The notes beneath the pieces were generated by a model. The model did no database searches and was not told the DNA's origin. It saw only the letters and a program-made list of their open reading frames with translations. A stretch of 64,000 bases of DNA. Source: Pohlia nutans (Eukaryota; Streptophyta; Bryopsida; Bryales; Mniaceae). Location of the stretch: positions 4,115,501 to 4,179,500 of the forward strand of contig CM040094.1 in assembly GCA_022496805.1 (NCBI GenBank), in the 5' to 3' direction. The position numbers and the translations under genes were made by a program. This document shows positions 53,001-64,000 of this stretch, one piece after another (the first letter of the stretch is position 1; every line of letters starts with the position of its first letter).

Positions 53001-54582
53001 TGGTCTGATAAACTGTCAACAACGAATGCAGGAAGTATACCCACTCACAAAGGCTATCAATCCAACGAGTGATTGCAGGCAACAGATGCTGCTGAGTAGA
53101 ACAAATTTTAGGGCTGAGTACCCGCATCGTAAGGAACGCAGTGGCAGCATGATGACTTTCCAACACAGCCTTATCGTTGTATCTGAGGGCTATGGGATCA
53201 CTGGCAGCTACCAGAAAGGCATTCGTCAGACCAGGGTGATCAACGTCATGGCACACAGCTGCCAGGGCCACTGCAAATATCTCCAACTGGTTCAGCCTTT
53301 GAGCACCCTCAGTGAGAGTAAGCATCAAGTACCTGCACATTTCCAAAGCAAAACTGGCTGAATCTCGTGAAACACAAGGAATTAGGGTTAGTACAAAACA
53401 ATGCATCAATTCTTCAATGAACTAATTCACTAATCCGCAAAAAACGACTCAATCAAATAGTTTGAGTTCGATTCTAACATACACGGCATGAAGCACATCG
53501 CAAGCATGCCGAAAGCAATGGTATGGATTCGGCTGGTACCGTGCTACCATCTGCACAATGCATGTTCACAAATAAGATAATATCCATTTACACTACTACC
53601 GTCTATTCTATTGAAGTCTCCGCCACACCGATTATTGCCATTACTGTGAGTCACAGAATTACTGTAAGACTTTACACCAATCCTCACACTAATTTCAGTA
53701 CATACATCTCAAACTTACATTACTGTAAGAATTACTCTCACTCCTATGACTCACACTTTTGCTCTAATGCCACAATTACTGTGAGTCACAGAATTACTGT
53801 GAGACTTTACACCAATCCTCACACTAATTTCATAACATACATCTCAAACATACATCTCAAACTTACATTACTGTAAGAACTACTCTCACTTCCTATGACT
53901 CACACTTTTGCTCTAATGCCACAATTACTGTGAGAATACTGAATTACTATGACTCACAGTAATGGCAATAACCGGTGTACTTCACTTAGACAGCAAGAAA
54001 GCAGAAATAATAAGAGTGCTCACTGCGCGGACGAATGCTCGAAACTTGTTCATGTCGATCGGGAAATTTTCGAAGATATTGAGGCTTCGGAAGATCTTCT
54101 CGACCATCTGCATGAAGGCGAAAGGAATTAATTCTTTTATCAGCATACAGGACTAATTAACGTTTGATTTGTCCTAATTAGGGTTTTGAATTATGCCTGC
54201 GGTAGCTGATCATCCTCCACTTGGAAAATATCGAATGACCACGACTCGATGCCTTGCAAAGACTTGTGTTCCCCCTCTGGCACTTGAAAGGAGGCCTTCT
54301 GGACCGGACTTTCCTGCAACGTAGAAAACGAGTCTGAGTCGCTCTTTCTTAGAATCCACAAAAATTTCGTTAAATAAAAATCAGAGAAAGTGATTGGAGT
54401 ACAATGTTGTACCGGTTCAGACATGTCGAGTAAACTGAAAACGTCGCAAGGAACAGCAGCTTGCAAAATCGTCAACAATTGCTCTGCAAAATTCAGACCT
54501 AGAGCCCGCGACAATTCAAATGGAAAAGACGGGCTTGTCCTGTCCCGAAGAAGAAGAACGTGTTCCTTCAAGGGAACAAAAT
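47010..54582 (-). CDS. CAPE: Membrane-bound cyclic-nucleotide phosphodiesterase fused to class III adenylyl cyclase (CAPE-type), 5' end not found
   Basis: Eighteen exons in agreeing phase: 54413-54582, 54197-54313, 54024-54107, 53483-53550, 53122-53332, 52472-52694, 51972-52299, 51646-51802, 50817-51557, 50599-50708, 50267-50435, 49614-50126, 49306-49389, 48952-49056, 48544-48667, 48004-48227, 47676-47802 and 47010-47521. About 1,354 aa are visible. PDE domain, about residues 60-430: [32 protein letters not shown], so the metal-binding His/Asp set is present. Then a low-complexity linker, four hydrophobic helices (about 665-790), a fifth helix, an extracellular Cys-containing segment with NAT and NRT sequons, a sixth helix, PIERMV, and the cyclase (about 1070-1260): FGFCDIRNF and NIGDAF metal Asp, base-selecting Lys (NKNIGD) and Asp (KVDPSY), catalytic VNVSSR. 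A TPR-like tail ends the protein. It would make and destroy cAMP; CAPE proteins are linked to motile sperm. An upstream first exon is needed. Confidence 0.88.
53637..53966. repeat. Tandem repeat in a PDE/cyclase intron
   Basis: A unit of about 130-145 bp containing ACTGTGAGTCACAGAATTAC and CTATGACTCACACTTTTGC occurs about 2.3 times between exons 3 and 4 of the visible gene. ACTGTGAGTCACAG is itself palindromic. Confidence 0.75.
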
Positions 54583-54740
54583 CTGTTTGTAACGGGGAGA
54601 ACGAAGTGCATGTCCACCGGTGAGGCTGGTATTCCTATTTCCGAACCTCATATGTCAGCCCAAACCTAAATTTTCACTGTTCTTACCTTGGTAAATGGTG
54701 TGGAATATTTCACACCCAATAATACTTCACCAGTAGTTAA

Positions 54741-55312
54741 CCCCTAACTGCCCAAGCAGGCGTTTTTGGCCTGATGTAGAGATCTCATCCGTATTTTCTC
54801 ATCCGTCATGCACTTTTTGTGGTGTGATTCTTTTACTGAATTTTTTATGGGAAGTTAGCTTCATGTATGTGTCATTCGATCGAAAAGTAAATAATTTTTG
54901 AAAAAATTATGCCTCATTTTGTGTTGTAGTGTTTCACCAAAAATCTTGAAGATTTTGGTCTAAAAGTGTTCTTGAAAAAAAAAACTATTAAAATCAAGCA
55001 TCCAAAAAATCTCCAAAAATCACTACACCTAAAGTACTACACTATAACCCATCACAACAAATTTCATCCACATATTGTCAATATCTTATTCGTAATTGAA
55101 TTACAAAATAATTTTTTATTTTATGTTTCAAAATTTATAAAAAAAATTTAGTGATAGCAGTCATAGATCTAACCGTATAGATAGAATCTAAAATAAAAAA
55201 AAATGTATAACTTTTATTCATACATCAAGTTCTAAATATTCATATTAATTGCATTTTATAATGCATCTTTGCAAAACTGCCTAAACTGGACATAGGTGAG
55301 GACGTTTAGGGG
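54741..55312. mobile_element. piggyBac-like MITE, 572 bp
   Basis: TTAA at 54737-54740 and 55313-55316 flanks ends CCCCTAACTGCCC and GGACGTTTAGGGG. The interior is closely similar to the copy in CLASP intron 16. It lies just upstream of the visible PDE/cyclase exons. Confidence 0.8.
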
Positions 55313-55316
55313 TTAA

Positions 55317-55659
55317 GTGCTGCTTCACACTATGGCCGTCCCAGTCGAGAGGCCGTGGGATTGAGAGTCCAAGAAATATACTAAAAATAGTCATTAAAAT
55401 ATAGTTTTCATTTTTATGAAAAAAATTCGACGGCCTCTCGACCATAGTTTGGGTCTTGTAAAATGTAGGACCCAAACTTCCTCTCGAGAGGCCGTCACCT
55501 TGGTCAAAAAGTGTTGCCATGTAAGCATTTTGAAGGTCCACGGCCTTTGGACTTTGGCCTCTAGTGTGAAGGGTCGAGAGGCTGAAACCATGATTTCTTG
55601 CAATTTGATTGGTATAAATCGACGGCCTCTCGACCTTCGGCCATAGTGTGAAGCGGCCC
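55317..55659. mobile_element. Inverted-end element abutting the MITE
   Basis: The left end (GCTGCTTCACACTATGGCCG) faces its near-complement at 55638-55659, and homology continues through TCGAGAGGCCGT, giving ends of about 40 bp. The interior holds further facing copies of the same GAGAGGCCGTC motif around GACCCAAACT, so it can form nested hairpins. It starts directly at the TTAA of the neighbouring MITE. Confidence 0.65.
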
Positions 55660-55888
55660 TAAGAGCATGTCCACCAGTGAGGCTGGTATTCCTATTTTTG
55701 AACGTCATATGTCAGCCCAAACCTAAATTTTCATTGTTCTTGCAATGGCTCTACGGTAAAAGCAGAGTGCATGAAGGCTACTGAATGTTATAAGAGGAAT
55801 CAGGTTTATATCCACATGCAGAAATATTAGTCTTGAATAATTTAACTCCCAAAAATTCTTCTCAATTCAAATGAGAACCTCGTTTTAA

Positions 55889-57286
55889 CCCCTAACTGCC
55901 TGAGCATCCATTTTTTGAACAATGTACAGATTTCATTTATAATTTCTCGTTCGTCATGTACTTTTGCCAGTGTGGAATTTTTACTGTAGATTCTATGAAA
56001 AGTTAGCTTCGTGCATATGTGATTTGATTAGAAAGGGAGTGATTTGTGAAATTTTTATGCCTCGTCTCATGTCGTAGTGATTCACCCAAAATTTTGAAGA
56101 TTTCAGTGTACAAGTGTTCTAAAAAAAGTCAACTCATAAAATTAAGCAATCAAAAAATCTCCAAAAATCACTACACTTAGAGTATTACATTTCAACCAAT
56201 CACAAAAAAATTCATCCGTAAATTGTCAATCACGGGAAGGTTACTTACTACATATTTTTGTAAAGCACGTGCGGTCGGGGGTTAATTATAGGTGGGCTAT
56301 TTATCTAAATTTCTTAAATAGTTTGCACCCTATTAGTAAATATAATAGTACTTTGAGGTATTTTTCAAGACCCTATGGGTAAATATAATTTATACCATTA
56401 AGTTATCTTATAGACCCTATTTTATTTATAAATTGAACCATTTATCAAAATCTTGGAATTTTAGCATAAATTGTACTTAATCGGACATAACAAAACGACA
56501 ACAATACATGAACGCAACTTTCAAAGAATAACGACTGTGTTTAGAGCCTAAAATGTTTGATGGTAGGTTGAAGTCCCGGTTGAAGTGAGAAATGCATGTT
56601 GTGAGAGAAAGCATGAGGCACTACCACCCCGCCCGAGCACCCCGCCCTAGCCTCGTGAATCTCATTGGTCACCTATGCTCAAATTCATCATGAGGAGACT
56701 TTCCCATAAAGCCAAATAATTCAACCTTCATTTGTGGTTCATTCCTAGCCATTGGCTAACTTTGACGATTTTAAGTCAATTGAAGCAATTCTCATTCAAT
56801 CCAACAATTTTCATTAGAACTCACATAAATTCTTTGTTCCTTTAAATATTTGAGACCCTATTTTATTAATAAAAATAAAATACTACCTATACTTTTCACC
56901 TACCCTATTTTAGATATAATACCGTATAGGCCATTTCATTTAGGCTATGGTTTTTCTAAAATTTGTATAAATTTTTGCTCCAATGAATTAAATGTACCCT
57001 ATATTTTTTCTCACATGGTTTAATAAAATTTTGATAGTGATCTCCCCAGGTTGTCAATATCTTATTCATAATTGAATTATAAAATAATTTTGAATTTCAC
57101 GTTTCAAATTTTATACAAAAATATTGGTAATAAAAATCATAGATCTAACCGTATGGATAGAATCTAAAATTCATTATGTACAATTTGTATTCATATATCA
57201 AGTTCAAAATATCCTTCTAGGTTGCATTCTATAATGCATCTTTGCAAAACTCCCAAATTCGAAGAGGACTCTAGGCATTTAGGGAT
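55889..57286. mobile_element. piggyBac-like MITE split by a nested insert
   Basis: TTAA at 55885-55888 precedes CCCCTAACTGCC; the right end is eroded (GGCATTTAGGGATCAA near 57290). With the insert 56231-57050 removed, the remainder follows the 54741-55312 copy. Confidence 0.7.
56231..57050. mobile_element. hAT-like insertion with an 8 bp target duplication
   Basis: TTGTCAAT stands at both borders (56223-56230 and 57051-57058), while uninterrupted relatives of the host MITE have it once. The ends begin CACGGGAAG and end CTCCCCAGG, weakly inverted. Eight-base duplications are typical of hAT transposons. The 820 bp carry no transposase. Confidence 0.65.
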
Positions 57287-58265
57287 CAAATAAGAGATTT
57301 GAAGATATCAATTACTAGTGGGAATTCAGTGTGGATTTGAAGGTCTAATTAAAGCATTGTCATGTGATTTTGGTGACTCGTTTTCATCATATCAAGCCAA
57401 AGAATCACCTTTTATAACAAATGTAGATAAACTAGTTGGTCCTGAACAATCTCATCAACGTAATTTCTCCAATACATCCCTCATACTAACTTTCTTTGGC
57501 TTTGTATGGGCTTTGGTTAAACATGCCTTGAGTTTCATGCTATTGTCGTAGCATCATAAAAACGCTATTGAAGTTCGCAAAATCATAAATTTCTTTCTTA
57601 TTTTGAAGGATTACCTGACTACTAAATATTTCTCTTTCTTCTTGATTCCTAACAATTAGTGACATTAGAATCAACTCTTAACTACTATGACCTCCCTACA
57701 TAAGAAGTTATTTTTGCAACCACTTCATGTGAAAAATTGTGTTTGTTTTTCACTTGTTGTTCCAAAAGTGAAAAATAATATTTACAATCATGACAACCTA
57801 TTCTATCCAAAGCTAATAGATATAATGAAAAATTATCACGAATCATCATAATATGAAGAATAGTTGCATGACACACAATTAGACAATCTTGACTCCACTC
57901 TTTGGTTAGCCAATTCTCTTTAATTGTAAATCCTACACCATTTGCCCTTAAATATCTATTTCCTACATAAAGCATATAAATGACCAAAGACGCCAATGTT
58001 TCTTTTTCAAGTAATGAATTTCTTCCAAAAAAACAATTCAAAAAATGCCCACATGACCTCCAAATGGGTGATAGTACATATTGCATGTTTTTTTTTTTTT
58101 GGTAATACAAATATCTTATTCCTCTAAACAAAATCTAATCCATAGAAAAGATAAACATTGCATTGCATGTACAATTTTTTATCTTTAACATTAATTCTAA
58201 TTTGCCTTAATATCCTATAATAATCTTCCTCAACTCTATAGGAGTTTGAGTTCCCTATGATTTAA

Positions 58266-58487
58266 CCCTTAAAGGTCCAGATTGGCCATTCCGGCCAATG
58301 TACACGACCGTATTTCATTGTATTTGGAATGGTTCTACACCTCCTATGAGTATTGTATCAAAAGTAAAATTAAAATTCATGTCTACATGGTATTAAAAGC
58401 TATTGGGATCTCAATTTGGAACTTTCTACTCATAACAAATGTTAAATATACAGCAACGTATCTACTATTCCCTAAATCCTTCAAGGG
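58266..58487. mobile_element. Short piggyBac-like MITE, 222 bp
   Basis: TTAA at 58262-58265 and 58488-58491; ends CCCTTAAAGGTCC and CCTTCAAGGG. Same subfamily as 43576-43806. Confidence 0.7.
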
Positions 58488-58499
58488 TTAAAACAAATT

Positions 58500-59770
58500 T
58501 GTAACACAAGACAATGTAGAGGTGTTGTTTTTTAAAGTTCTCATAGGTGGAGTTTAATTAGAATTGACATGATTCAAATTGGGTTCAAAAGCATACTTGA
58601 TTTCCTATTAGAAAATAATTATAATTTAATCAATTTTAATTTTTTTGATCACGAGCAGCTCATTAAAGGGGGCATCGATCAAAAAATTGTCTCTCAAAGC
58701 ATTACGGGTTAATTTGAGTTTAAAATTAGACTTTTACTGAACTCAATTTGAGAAAATTTTCAAAAAATAAAATTGCAAATTAAAGTTTTTAATTACCTTC
58801 AGCAACATTTAGACCATTGAAATTCGAAAGTTATGAAGTTTCCAATTTAGTTTTTTACTTTCATTCTATATACTTCTCTTTCATTACTTCATTTCAAAGT
58901 AAATATCCAAAGTTTTACTTTTTTTTATTTTTCATTAAACCCACAACTTGTTTCTCTAACATACAATCAATTTTTTTCAATTGAAACAAAAAGGCATAGA
59001 TGATGAGATGTCGAAAAGTGCAAAAAAAGTTGTAAAAACATAAAAAACTGAAAATGAAAAAATATATTTTTGGTTGAATCAAACATAAAACGAAAAAAAA
59101 ATGGAAAATAATGTTTTTCTAACATAAAATTAAAAAAAACTTTAGAGAAAAGAATGATTCTAACATCGCTAAAAACATCCAAACTGAAAAATAAATAAAT
59201 AAATAAAATTTCAGCCATCACTATTTCATCCAAAAAAAAATTTAATTGAAAATTTTCTAGACATGAAAAAGCTTGCATGATCTATTGCAAAAAAAACTTG
59301 GAAAAAAATTAACATTGCTAAAAATATACAAAGTCTATTGTAAAAAATAAAAAAATAAAAAACAACTCCTTGCCTATGATTTTGTAAATAAAATCAAAAT
59401 CAAAAAGCCCACTTGATCTATTGCCAAAAAAGAATTGAAAAAAAAAATTACATGGAAAAAAAGTCCTAACTGAATGGTTATGTTCATTTGCAATTAACAA
59501 AAGAATTCAATGACTTGCATGCAGAAATCCATGTAGTCTGGTGGTTTAGTGCTTTGTTTAGAGCTAGGAGGTCTTGGATTCAATTATGGCAAATTTTTTA
59601 AGAGAAAAATATTTTTTTTGACCAAAACTATAGTTCCGGAACAACAGATTTTGGTAGGAAAATGTCCTCGTCAATGTGTCCAAATCAATTGCTGGGATCA
59701 ACGTTTTCATATTGATACGATCGTAGGATTTTCTAGTAGTGATAGTTTACGTCTCAACATTGTCCATGCG
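58500..59770 (+). repeat. Dispersed repeat R2 with a tRNA-like motif
   Basis: Partner of 21835-22860. An A-box-like GTCTGGTGGTTTAGTGC (59535-59551) and a degraded B-box-like TTGGATTCAATTATGG (about 59575) occupy the same relative place as in R1, supporting a shared tRNA-derived module. Confidence 0.45.
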
Positions 59771-62700
59771 CCCGCGTCTTGATTTACATGAAGAATCTCT
59801 CCCTCCCACTCCCACACCCATCCCCACTTCTGAATCCGGTTGTTCCACCTTTCCTATCACCATTGCTAGAGTTTAGGGTTTTAAAAAAACCAACACAATC
59901 CCCAATGATTTAGTCATTGCAATAAGCTAATTTAGGCCCTTGAAGTCCTCAACTTCCACACTTGAAACATCGTCATGCCTTTTTACAAATTGAAGAATCA
60001 ACTTTTTTTTTAAACATGGAAATATAGGAGGGTTTTAGTGACGGTAATTCAATGTGAATTACAAGATTAAATCACAAGAAAAGGAATTGTTAATCTGTAA
60101 CCAATTTTGAATTGTTGAATCAGTTTAAAAATTGACACTCTATGCCAAAGTTTTACTTGAGTGAAATTTTGTGGCATAGAATTTGTAGGTTTATATATGG
60201 GTTAATAGTGGAGGTAATTTAATATTTCATATTGAAAGACCCTCATCCACTTCACCTTCTTCTGGAAGTCTATATTTGAAGGAGTTAAAGAACATTTTGT
60301 ACAAAAGAAAACCTTCACAATGAATATGTCTTTAATGTACCTAAAATTACATGTTCTATGTAATTTAAAAGACATGTTAATAAGTTAATGATACTTGACT
60401 TGACGTTAAACTCAAAGTTGTGCATAGTACACAAAATTGTGAGGATCCAACTTGATATGAGGTTCTTTCAACCTTCATAAAAATGCTGAAGAGTCACTTT
60501 CAATTCTAATGTTCCATCCAAATGAGCTCTTGTTATTTGTTTTGGAGATCAAGCATAACTACAAGGGATATGACAATCTCCATCTAAAGTTCCACCCATG
60601 ACGTTCGTAGGGCAAGAACGATTTTGGATAGATTACTAGTTTTTTGTGGAAAGCCACAATTCTGCCGTAGATGGATTGAAGAAAAAAAAGGTGCCAACGT
60701 GAAGGGTGTTTTAAATTGATATACAAAAAGGGCTACAATTAAATAATAAAGTCATGTCTTGTAAAGATTTAATTTCTACTCAGAATGTCAAGTAGAAAGC
60801 CATTGATTTTAAATTGTGCTCATGTATGGTAGCATGTTTTGAAATATATCTTTGAAATCATTCATATTTACATGTTTAAAAATCACATGCAAGAAATAAA
60901 TTTTTTGATACAAATACTAAATGTAGAATTTACTATTTTGATGCTAATTGTGTATTTATAAAAAAAAATGTAAATAAACCTCTGAGTTTGGAGAAAAAAT
61001 GAATTTAGAGAAATTTGATAAAAAATAAATAAATTTTTCAATCATAATTTGTCGATTACTACTATATCATCACAGGATAACAACAACAAACATCCTCACG
61101 AATCATTTGACATTGATCACCAACCCATGATGTAGTGTGAGCGAAAAATCTCCTTTTAGAGACAACTAGTTCAAATGGAGTGATTAAACAATAAATATCA
61201 TAGTGGAATCCTATTTGAATGTTTTGTTTGAACATTGAAAGACATTTCTATGATAGAATCTACCCTGATATTCCAACTCGGGGAGGTCACTGTCGAGAAT
61301 TTAGAAAACTATGAGATAACAAATATAGGGTGTCTTTTATTCATTTGAGATAAAAATTATAAATTTGTAGAAGTAACAGTATAGGGTGTTTTAAAACCAA
61401 TTGGAGAATATTCTAGTAATATTCTTATAATATACCCTAATATATACTATAAATAGTAGGATATTCCAATTACTTCATAGCCCTCCATTAAATACCTCAG
61501 GGAGTGCACTATTCAATAAAGCCAAGAATCACGTGCGTGCATCCCCCTAATTAAAACCCTCCTGTATACATTTTTCTTTTGGCTAAAATTAAGCAATATA
61601 TGTACAGATCTCATAGCCTCAAAATACATTTCCTTATGTACACATGGGGTAAAAATGAGGAATTAAACTCCAAGCCCCATATATATCTACTTTCCGCTCG
61701 ATTGAAATATGTCTCTAATACATACATTTTGTACATGCTTGTTCTAAATAATACCCTTGTTGTGCACGCACGTGTATAATTACAGTACTTGAAGAGTGCA
61801 CTCCTTGGGTTAAATACCCTTTGTACGCTCATATGTACCCAAAATTTACACTAAGTGACCTTCCCGAGTATTCCAATAACGAATGCTTTAGTGTTTGTTC
61901 TAATGTTTGTTTTTTCTTATTTTGAAATTTTCACTACGTTAATATACAAGTCTCAAGGTCCCTATAATAGTAAAATTCATTAAATTTGGTTAAAGTATGC
62001 ATAAAGTATGCTAATTTGAAGATTGGGAGGCTTTAAAAGTAGAAATCAACACTTCAAGTTTTATTTTTGGACTCTAACAACTATTTTTTTGCTAATTAAA
62101 TATGTCAAAACAAAAATCATATCCAATTCCTAATTATTCCATGACATTTGAAAAAATGTAAAGAAATCTTAATTTGAATGTGCAGTTTAGAAGATAACTA
62201 GGGATGGAGTTTGTTTAGTAAATTGTCATCCATCCAAAGAGAATACAAGAAAAAAGGATGAATATTACCATAGCCGGATGAATTTGTGGTGGTAGATGAA
62301 ATAACCTATGAGGAATTTTTTTGGGAAGTCAAAAAACTTCAAGTACACTTTTGGAAATGGGTGCACGGGAACAGCCATGGACATCCTTTCTACACTGTCA
62401 CTGACTGCTAGTTGAAGGCAATCGTGGACGATGACCAATGGAAGCTTAGTTGATCGGTCATTGCATATAAATAAGACATATGGAGGCCAACTTTGAATGT
62501 AACGATCAACTATTGACTCTGAATTGTTATTCAATACTCTTGATATCCTTTTCATTTAGTTTTTTTGGCCTTCACAAATTTGGAAGAATATTAGTAATAC
62601 CACACTTTTGAACTCATTTAAAAATCCTCTAAACTGTTCAAACGTGAATCCTAAGTTTACTAGCAGTGTCTTGCTTTATAGCCCTTGCCTCCTTCATTCC

Positions 62701-63727
62701 AATAATGCAATTTCTTCAATATGATGAAAGTACCATACTTATAGAGTAAAATAAAGTTGAACCGCAACGGCACACCTAATGAGGGAGCGTGATCTATGAT
62801 GTGCACAATACTAACATATTATGAAATTAGACTATGTTGACAAAATATGTGAGCAGTGAATAAAAGAAGAGTCACTGATCATAATGAATTGAGACGTTGA
62901 TTAAAGTGATCAACATTCGATACCAAACACTTCTTTCCTAAATCCTCTCACGAAAAGAAGTTTGAAGAGAAACTCAAATTCGCTACTCCAAAAATTTCAA
63001 ACAAAGAAACCTAAAATATTGACTGATTTGCAACAAAATTGTACTTATGGAGTTGAAGGCTGTTGACAATAAAAGTAGCCTTGAACATTTATTTATATAA
63101 ATGAACACAAGTTGTTAATCGATCATGCTTCATTTTTGATAGTATCCCAAGAGTGTTATCCATTTAGCTAAGTGACCCATTTTGAAATAAATTCACTAAA
63201 GACATTTTGGACATTTCCGTATTTCCATAGGTATGAGTTGTCAATAAGTCATGCTTCTTATGTGAAACCATTCCAAATGTTGGCTTATGATGAGTTCATT
63301 TTTCATGATTTTCATAATGCTAAAGAGTAAGTTACTATCTTTTCATTCTTTCCATTTCCACTTATCATTTGGCCACATAATTTGGCGTATGTCTAATGCA
63401 CATGTCAAGTATGCAATCAAAAAAATCACATAGTTTTAGACTCATTTATGAATTTCTAAAAAAAAATTGAAATTGGTACAATATCGTAATGCAAAATTTG
63501 GTAATTTTAAATCCATTTTTGAATTTATAGTGCAAGTTGGAAGTTGGTTCAATTTATTGTAGGATGAAGGGAATGAAACTTATGTTTAGTAACTGTAATC
63601 ATATTAATTATATCTATATATAATATACATATGATATATCAAGAATGATTATAATATTAATAATACATATTATCGATATATAAATATATATTTTAATGAT
63701 ATGATATATTAATTTATACAATATTAA

Positions 63728-64000
63728 CCCCTAATTGACCGGAGTGTTTTTCCTCCAAAAACACTCCAATGCTGCCATTTTTACTCCCCCATGCAAAAAA
63801 TTCAAAAAAAATGTTATTTTATACCTTCTAACCGTAAGATCTTTTCTTGAACTATTTGAAAAACAGACACAACAAATTTCATTGATTTTGACCGCACGGA
63901 TTGCTAGATAATTGCGTTTGATGGAAAAAAACACCCCAAAGAAACACATGCCCGGAAATTTCAGATGCGTTTGACCATGGCTACATCAAAAAATCCTCAC
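63728..64000 (+). mobile_element. piggyBac-like MITE cut by the window edge
   Basis: TTAA at 63724-63727 is followed by CCCCTAATTGACCGGAGTG and a short hairpin (GAGTGTTTTTCCTCC then AAAAACACTC). The right end is outside the window. Confidence 0.5.

Larger units (their letters stand above)
54583..64000. other. Repeat-rich interval to the right edge
   Basis: No convincing gene, although the first exon of the PDE/cyclase should lie here or beyond. Contents: a shared segment of about 80 bp at 54605-54690 and 55670-55750 (GGCTGGTATTCC), TTAA MITEs (54741-55312, 55889-57286, 58266-58487, 63728 to the edge), an inverted-end element (55317-55659), a nested hAT-like insert (56231-57050) and repeat R2 (58500-59770). 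Open frames at 57318-57551 (+) and 57685-58131 (-, 148 codons) resemble no family I know. 59780-63720 is AT-rich with nothing recognisable. Confidence 0.6.

Noticed and set aside
53637..53966. CRISPR-like array of palindromic repeats
   Set aside because: The units are long tandem copies without unique spacers, inside an intron of a plant gene.
57685..58131. 148-codon minus-strand open frame
   Set aside because: Longest unexplained frame in the right-hand region, but there is no recognisable domain or conserved neighbour, and it sits in repeat-rich DNA; possibly a transposon remnant.

Overview
The window is nuclear DNA of a streptophyte (green-plant lineage). It is AT-rich, the genes are split by many GT-AG introns, and the space between them is packed with miniature transposons. 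Two genes narrow the lineage. One is a plant-type CLASP whose spliced length (about 1,435 aa) matches the land-plant protein. The other is a membrane protein joining a cyclic-nucleotide phosphodiesterase to a class III adenylyl cyclase, the CAPE architecture reported from plants that keep motile sperm. A charophyte alga, bryophyte, lycophyte or fern fits; a flowering plant does not. The species cannot be named from this sequence.

Layout. (1) 1-4569 (+): the 3' part of a TPR-CHAT gene with its His/Cys dyad intact but two apparent frameshifts. (2) 4570-12698: a transposon graveyard containing TTAA-flanked (piggyBac-like) MITEs, a 1.3 kb element with about 170 bp inverted ends, a Tourist-like MITE, three copies of another MITE, and degraded copies of the sequence just upstream of the next gene. 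(3) 12699-16617 (+): a complete five-exon cytochrome P450 of 541 aa whose introns hold CACTA-type MITEs and a long hairpin. (4) 16618-27168: no gene found; a second copy of the block that follows the CHAT gene, inverted repeats and a tRNA-like SINE candidate. (5) 27169-39127 (-): CLASP, 22 exons. (6) 39128-44631: no gene found; a (TA)55 tract and MITEs. (7) 44632-45669 (+): a two-exon BTB gene. (8) 47010-about 54582 (-): the PDE/adenylyl-cyclase gene, 18 exons visible, its 5' end beyond a transposon cluster. (9) 54583-64000: AT-rich repeats, including a hAT-like element nested in a piggyBac-like MITE.

The genes are not an operon and need not work together. CLASP would act at microtubule plus ends and the cortex, the PDE/cyclase would set cAMP at a membrane, the P450 would act at the ER, and the BTB protein is a possible CUL3 adaptor. 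The most notable content is the PDE/cyclase. Between its two catalytic domains it carries a four-helix bundle with an S4-like row of positive charges, suggesting voltage control of cAMP. Its PDE half also lacks two residues that are nearly invariant in animal PDEs.

All exon boundaries were read by eye from splice motifs, reading phase and family resemblance; no alignment or transcript data were available.
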